NCBI GenBank assembly: GCA_017469935.1
Contig: JAFUFL010000074.1
Coordinates: 1-64,000, forward strand
Length of the DNA: 64,000 bases
Direction of reading: 5' to 3'
From: Lachnospiraceae bacterium
Lineage (GTDB): Bacteria > Bacillota > Clostridia > Lachnospirales > Lachnospiraceae
Translations under genes and position numbers: made by a program
Notes under the pieces: generated by a model
What the model was told of the DNA's origin: nothing
The model's input: only the letters and a program-made list of their open reading frames with translations
Database searches by the model: none
Shown here: positions 59,996 to 64,000 of the stretch, in pieces
How positions within the stretch are numbered: position 1 is the stretch's first letter
Layout of the letters: the number at the start of each line of letters is the position of its first letter

Positions 59996-60433
59996 ATGAA
60001 CGACAGATATGACTGCCTTAAGCTGAAAAACCAGCTGTGCTTTCCGCTTTATGCCTGCTCGAAGGAGATTATAAGGCGTTACAAGCCTTTTCTCGATAAG
60101 GTCGACCTGACCTATACCCAGTACATAACCATGATGGCTCTGTGGGAAAACGAGAGCATGAACGTGAGGGAGCTGGGCCTTGCGCTCTTTCTTGATTCGG
60201 GAACTCTGACGCCGGTGCTCAAAAAGCTCGAGAACAAGGGATATCTCGAGAGAAAGCGCTCCAAGGAGGATGAGCGAAACCTGATCGTCAGTGTGACACA
60301 GAGGGGATGGGAGCTCAGAGAAGAAGCGCTCAGCATTCCGGAGTCCATGTCCAGCTGCGTCAACCTCGAGCCGGAGGAATCCGCGGAGCTGTACAGGCTT
60401 CTCTATAAAATCCTCGGGAACCCGAGCCTGTAG
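59996..60433 (+). CDS. MarR-family regulator, OhrR type
   Basis: The 145-residue winged-helix repressor has the OhrR-type peroxide-sensing region KNQLCFPLYACSKEI with the reactive Cys at residue 15 (OhrR proteins react through this Cys), then the DNA-binding wing GTLTPVLKKLENKGYLERKRSKEDERN. Organic hydroperoxides would be the signal, by family. The usual target, ohr, is not in the window. The ATG at 59996 is 11 nt after GGAGG; an ATG three codons earlier is too close to that site. Confidence 0.85.
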   Translation: MNDRYDCLKLKNQLCFPLYACSKEIIRRYKPFLDKVDLTYTQYITMMALWENESMNVRELGLALFLDSGTLTPVLKKLENKGYLERKRSKEDERNLIVSVTQRGWELREEALSIPESMSSCVNLEPEESAELYRLLYKILGNPSL

Positions 60434-60569
60434 CCGCCATGCGGCCCTCCCGCAAGGAATCTGCGGGAATTGGGCGGCGGTGATGGCGGATTGCCGTATT
60501 TTATGGTATCATGTCAAATAATATGCGCATCAGCTCGCACGGCGAGCAGTGAGTCAGGAGTAAAAAAAT

Positions 60570-63140
60570 ATGTCAAAACTTACAGATATGATTTTCGGTA
60601 CGCACAGTCAGAGAGAGCTCAGGAGAATAGAGCCTCTTGTGAAGAAGATCGAAGATCTGCGCCCTTCAATGGTTGAGCTCAGCGATGACCAGCTCAGGGC
60701 CAAGACAGACGAGTTTAAGAAGAGACTCTCGGAGGGGGAGACGCTTGACGACATTCTCCCCGAGGCGTACGCGGCGGTCAGAGAGGGCGCCAGAAGGTCA
60801 CTGGGAATGGAGCCTTTCCGCGTCCAGCTGATCGGCGGCATCATCCTGCACCAGGGCCGCATCGCGGAGATGAGGACCGGTGAAGGTAAGACACTGGTAG
60901 CGACAATGCCCGCCTATCTCAACGCCCTCGAGGGAAGAGGCGTACACGTGGTTACGGTCAACGATTACCTGGCCAAGCGTGACGCGGAGTGGATGGGACA
61001 GGTCTATCAGTTCATGGGACTTACGGTCGGCGTCGTCCTTAACAGCATGAGCAGTGAGGAGAGGCAGCAGGCCTATAACTGCGATATTACCTATGTGACC
61101 AATAATGAGCTGGGATTTGACTATCTGCGCGACAACATGGCCATTTACAAAAAGAACCTGGTCCTTCGGGAGCTCCACTACGCCATCATCGACGAGGTTG
61201 ACTCCGTACTGATCGACGAGGCGAGAACGCCTCTGATCATTTCCGGACAGAGCGGCAAGTCCACCAAAATCTATGAGGCCTGCGATATTCTGGCCAAGCA
61301 GATGAAGCGCGGCGAAGATATGGAGGATCTGTCCAAGATCGACGCGATCATGGGCGTGGAGAGAGAAGAGACCGGCGATTTCATCGTCAACGAGAAAGAC
61401 AAGGTCGTCAATCTCACGGCGGAAGGCGTCTCCAAGGTGGAGAAGTTTTTCCATATCCCCAACCTGGCGGATCCCGAGAACCTGGAGATCCAGCACTGCA
61501 TCATCCTGGCGCTCAGAGCGAACAACCTGATGCACAGAGACCACGATTATATCGTCAAGGACGACCAGGTCCTGATCGTCGACGAGTTCACGGGCCGCGT
61601 CATGCCCGGAAGACGTTACAGCGACGGACTGCACCAGGCGATCGAGGCCAAGGAAAACGTCAAGGTCAAAAAAGAGAGTAAGACGCTCGCTACGATCACT
61701 TTCCAGAACTTCTTCAACAAGTTCGACAAGAAATGCGGCATGACCGGTACGGCTCTCACCGAAGAGCGCGAGTTCCGCGAGATCTACGGCATGGACGTCA
61801 TAGAGATCCCCACCAACAAGCCGGTCATCCGAAAAGACCATCAGGACGCGGTCTACAAGACCAAAAAAGAGAAATACAAGGCTGTCGTGGAAGCCGTCAA
61901 GGAAGCCCACGCCAAAGGGCAGCCGGTCCTTGTTGGCACCATCACGATCCAGGTTTCCGAGGATGTCTCCAAGATGCTCAAGAGAGAAGGCATCCCGCAC
62001 AACGTACTGAACGCGAAGTTCCATGAGATGGAAGCGGAAATCGTTGCGCAGGCCGGCCAGCACGGAGCTGTCACGATCGCGACCAACATGGCAGGTCGAG
62101 GCACTGATATCAAGCTCGATGAAGAGGCCAAGGCGGCGGGCGGACTTAAGATTATCGGCACGGAGAGACACGAGTCCAGGCGTATCGATAACCAGCTGCG
62201 AGGCCGAAGCGGACGTCAGGGAGACCCCGGTGAGTCCCGCTTCTACATCTCCCTGGAAGACGACCTCATGCGCCTGTTCGGATCCGACAGGATGATCGCC
62301 ATGTTCAACGCGCTCAAGATCCCCGAAGGCGAGGAGATCTCCCACAAATCGCTCACCAAGGCGGTGGAAGGCGCCCAGAAGAAGATCGAGGCCAACAACT
62401 TCGGAATCCGTAAAAACCTCCTCGATTATGACCAGGTCATGAACGAGCAGAGAGAGATCATGTACAAACAGCGCCGCCAGGTGCTTGACGGGGAGAGCAT
62501 GAGAGATTCCATCCTCAATATGATCTCCGAGATCGTCGAGAGGGCTGTGGACACCAGTATCTCCGAGGACCAGGACAGCGACGACTGGAACCTGACCGAG
62601 CTCAACGAGCTGCTTCTGCCCACCATTCCGCTGAAGGTCATCAACAGAGGAAGGATCAAGGAGCGCACCAAGAACGGCCTCAAGCAGCAGCTCAAGGAAG
62701 AAGCTCTTGAAGCTTATGAGAGCAAGGAATCGGAGTTCCCGGATGAGGAGGCAGTCCGCGAGATCGAGCGCGTCGTCCTCTTAAAGGTTGTGGACAGAAA
62801 GTGGATGGACCATATCGACGACATGGACCAGCTCCGCCAGAGCATCGGCCTGCAGGCACTGGGACAGCACGACCCGCTTGTCGAATACAAGATCGCCGGC
62901 TACGATATGTTTAACGATATGAACCGCTCAATCATGGAGGAGACGGTCCGCGTCCTCTTCCACGTCAAGGTTGAGCAGAAGGTGGAGAGAGAAGAAGTCG
63001 CCAAGGTGACGGGAACCAACAAGGACGAGACCACGGCAAAGGATCCGAAGAGAAGGGTTGAAAAGAAGATCTATCCCAACGATCCCTGCCCTTGCGGAAG
63101 CGGCAAGAAGTACAAGAACTGCCACGGACGGGGAGTCTGA
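60570..63140 (+). CDS. secA: Protein translocase ATPase SecA
   Basis: Motor of the general secretion pathway at SecYEG. The 856-residue protein is full length: MRTGEGKT (Walker A, residues ~101-108), [19 protein letters not shown] (Walker B and DEAD motif), the helicase block [25 protein letters not shown]-type motif, and the C-terminal zinc site [14 protein letters not shown] that also binds SecB or lipids. The start at 60570 follows GTCAGGAGT. prfB follows on the same strand, as in many Firmicutes. Upstream exported products in this window (wall hydrolases, lipoproteins) depend on it. Confidence 0.96.
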   Translation: MSKLTDMIFGTHSQRELRRIEPLVKKIEDLRPSMVELSDDQLRAKTDEFKKRLSEGETLDDILPEAYAAVREGARRSLGMEPFRVQLIGGIILHQGRIAEMRTGEGKTLVATMPAYLNALEGRGVHVVTVNDYLAKRDAEWMGQVYQFMGLTVGVVLNSMSSEERQQAYNCDITYVTNNELGFDYLRDNMAIYKKNLVLRELHYAIIDEVDSVLIDEARTPLIISGQSGKSTKIYEACDILAKQMKRGEDMEDLSKIDAIMGVEREETGDFIVNEKDKVVNLTAEGVSKVEKFFHIPNLADPENLEIQHCIILALRANNLMHRDHDYIVKDDQVLIVDEFTGRVMPGRRYSDGLHQAIEAKENVKVKKESKTLATITFQNFFNKFDKKCGMTGTALTEEREFREIYGMDVIEIPTNKPVIRKDHQDAVYKTKKEKYKAVVEAVKEAHAKGQPVLVGTITIQVSEDVSKMLKREGIPHNVLNAKFHEMEAEIVAQAGQHGAVTIATNMAGRGTDIKLDEEAKAAGGLKIIGTERHESRRIDNQLRGRSGRQGDPGESRFYISLEDDLMRLFGSDRMIAMFNALKIPEGEEISHKSLTKAVEGAQKKIEANNFGIRKNLLDYDQVMNEQREIMYKQRRQVLDGESMRDSILNMISEIVERAVDTSISEDQDSDDWNLTELNELLLPTIPLKVINRGRIKERTKNGLKQQLKEEALEAYESKESEFPDEEAVREIERVVLLKVVDRKWMDHIDDMDQLRQSIGLQALGQHDPLVEYKIAGYDMFNDMNRSIMEETVRVLFHVKVEQKVEREEVAKVTGTNKDETTAKDPKRRVEKKIYPNDPCPCGSGKKYKNCHGRGV

Positions 63141-63195
63141 CGACGTTTCTCCGAAGCGAAAATATATGAAACGGAATTAAGGAGATTTACAGCGA

Positions 63196-64000
63196 ATGAT
63201 CGAATTAGACCAGATGAAGCTCGAACTGCAGCAGTATGAGAAGCCGCTCGAGGAAGTCAGGGATTCACTGGACCTGGATTATAAGAAACAGAGGATCGAG
63301 GAACTTTCCAGGGAGTCAGAAGCTCCGGATTTCTGGAGTGATGCGGATACCGCCAACAAAAAGATGAAACAGCTCAAGGACCTGCAGACGCTCGTGGAAG
63401 AGGCGGACAAGCTCAGTACGTCCTATGAGGAAATGATGATGCTCATCGAGATGGGCAACGAAGAAGATGACCGCTCCGTGATCGAGACGATCAGAGAGGA
63501 CCTGGACGCGTTTAAGGACAAGCTTGAGGATATGAGGCTCTCGACGCTGCTCACAGGGGAATACGATGACTCCAACGCCATCGTGAGCCTGAATGCGGGC
63601 GCCGGCGGCACGGAGAGCTGCGACTGGTGTTCCATGCTCTACAGAATGTATACGCGCTGGGCGGACCGCAAGGGGTTCAGCATCGACGTCATGAACTTCG
63701 TGGACGGCGATGAAGCCGGAATCAAATCCGTGGATTTCCAGATCAACGGCACCAACGCATACGGCTACCTCAAGTCCGAGAGAGGCGTGCACAGACTTGT
63801 CCGCATCTCGCCTTTCAACGCGCAGGGCAAAAGACAGACATCATTCGTCTCCTGCGACGTCATGCCCGATATCGAGAAAGACATTGATATTGTCATCAAT
63901 CCCGACGACATCCGCATCGATACTTATCGAAGCAGCGGCGCGGGCGGACAGCATATCAACAAGACCTCTTCGGCGATCCGGATCACGCACTTCCCTTCGG
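63196..64000 (+). CDS. prfB: Peptide chain release factor 2 (5' part, runs off the window)
   Basis: Terminates translation at UGA and UAA. The 268 visible residues run from MIELDQMKLELQQYEKPLEEV through the domain 1 coiled region to NAGAGGTESCDWCSM and SSGAGGQHINKTSSA, the last holding the catalytic GGQ. The frame from the ATG (63196, GGAGATTTACAGCGA upstream) is continuous. At the place of the usual +1 frameshift (after about 25 codons, CUU-UGA-C) it reads RDSLDLDYKKQ with no UGA. RF2 is favoured over RF1 by the N-terminus and by the position after secA; the SPF recognition motif is expected beyond or near the end of the visible segment. Confidence 0.9.
   Translation, partial: MIELDQMKLELQQYEKPLEEVRDSLDLDYKKQRIEELSRESEAPDFWSDADTANKKMKQLKDLQTLVEEADKLSTSYEEMMMLIEMGNEEDDRSVIETIREDLDAFKDKLEDMRLSTLLTGEYDDSNAIVSLNAGAGGTESCDWCSMLYRMYTRWADRKGFSIDVMNFVDGDEAGIKSVDFQINGTNAYGYLKSERGVHRLVRISPFNAQGKRQTSFVSCDVMPDIEKDIDIVINPDDIRIDTYRSSGAGGQHINKTSSAIRITHFPS

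Overview
The window looks like a chromosomal segment of an anaerobic Gram-positive Clostridia, most likely Lachnospiraceae, with moderately high GC. The signs are AGGAGG-type ribosome sites, a Trp T-box, a THF riboswitch, meso-diaminopimelate dehydrogenase, a CBS-containing family II pyrophosphatase, choline-binding-like wall repeats and msm-type sugar ABC systems. The family assignment is inference. I see no prophage, transposase gene or CRISPR array. The mobile DNA is limited to small non-coding repeats.

Layout. 0-9 kb: tRNA-Glu(CTC), uridine kinase, thymidine kinase, trpS, a glycogen synthase with a ~205-residue Lys/Ala/Glu-rich N-terminal extension, convergent murT, then dxs. 9-20 kb: dxr converges on dxs across REP-like repeats; then an AGCS amino-acid/Na+ symporter, a PfkB kinase, a divergent thyA, ddh, a zinc-ribbon/transglutaminase membrane protein, an XRE regulator, a candidate small RNA, and coaBC-coaX. 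19.8-23 kb: an XRE + ImmA/IrrE-type peptidase pair divergent from a LexA-boxed Y-family DNA polymerase and a small partner gene. 23-27.5 kb: a secreted NlpC/P60 wall enzyme, a barnase-like lipoprotein with a barstar-like protein, a metallophosphatase and metY. 27.7-29.4 kb: pyrophosphatase.

29.5-40.2 kb is a cellobiose/cellodextrin cluster: cellobiose phosphorylase, LacI regulator, and an ABC importer with one full-length and two divergent extra solute-binding lipoproteins. 40.3-42.1 kb: a lipid kinase and a THF-riboswitch-controlled folate ECF S component. 42.4-52.1 kb is an alpha-galactoside cluster: GH36 alpha-galactosidase, two AraC regulators, an msmEFG-like importer and three small membrane proteins including a YesL/DUF624 member. 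Neither sugar cluster carries its own ATPase, so a shared one elsewhere is implied.

52.1-57.1 kb is a T-box-controlled trp operon, trpD-trpC-trpFB(fused)-trpA, without trpE/trpG. 57.1-64 kb: a large secreted amidase with many wall-binding repeats, a 162-bp MITE-like element, an OhrR-type MarR regulator, secA, and the start of prfB, which lacks the usual programmed frameshift.

The most interesting points are the XRE/ImmA-LexA-DinB damage module, the surface barnase/barstar pair, the TrpF-TrpB fusion with an apparent internal TrpB start, the tripled binding-protein set, the extended GlgA, the 162-bp hairpin element, and an orphan promoter-terminator unit that may be a small RNA.
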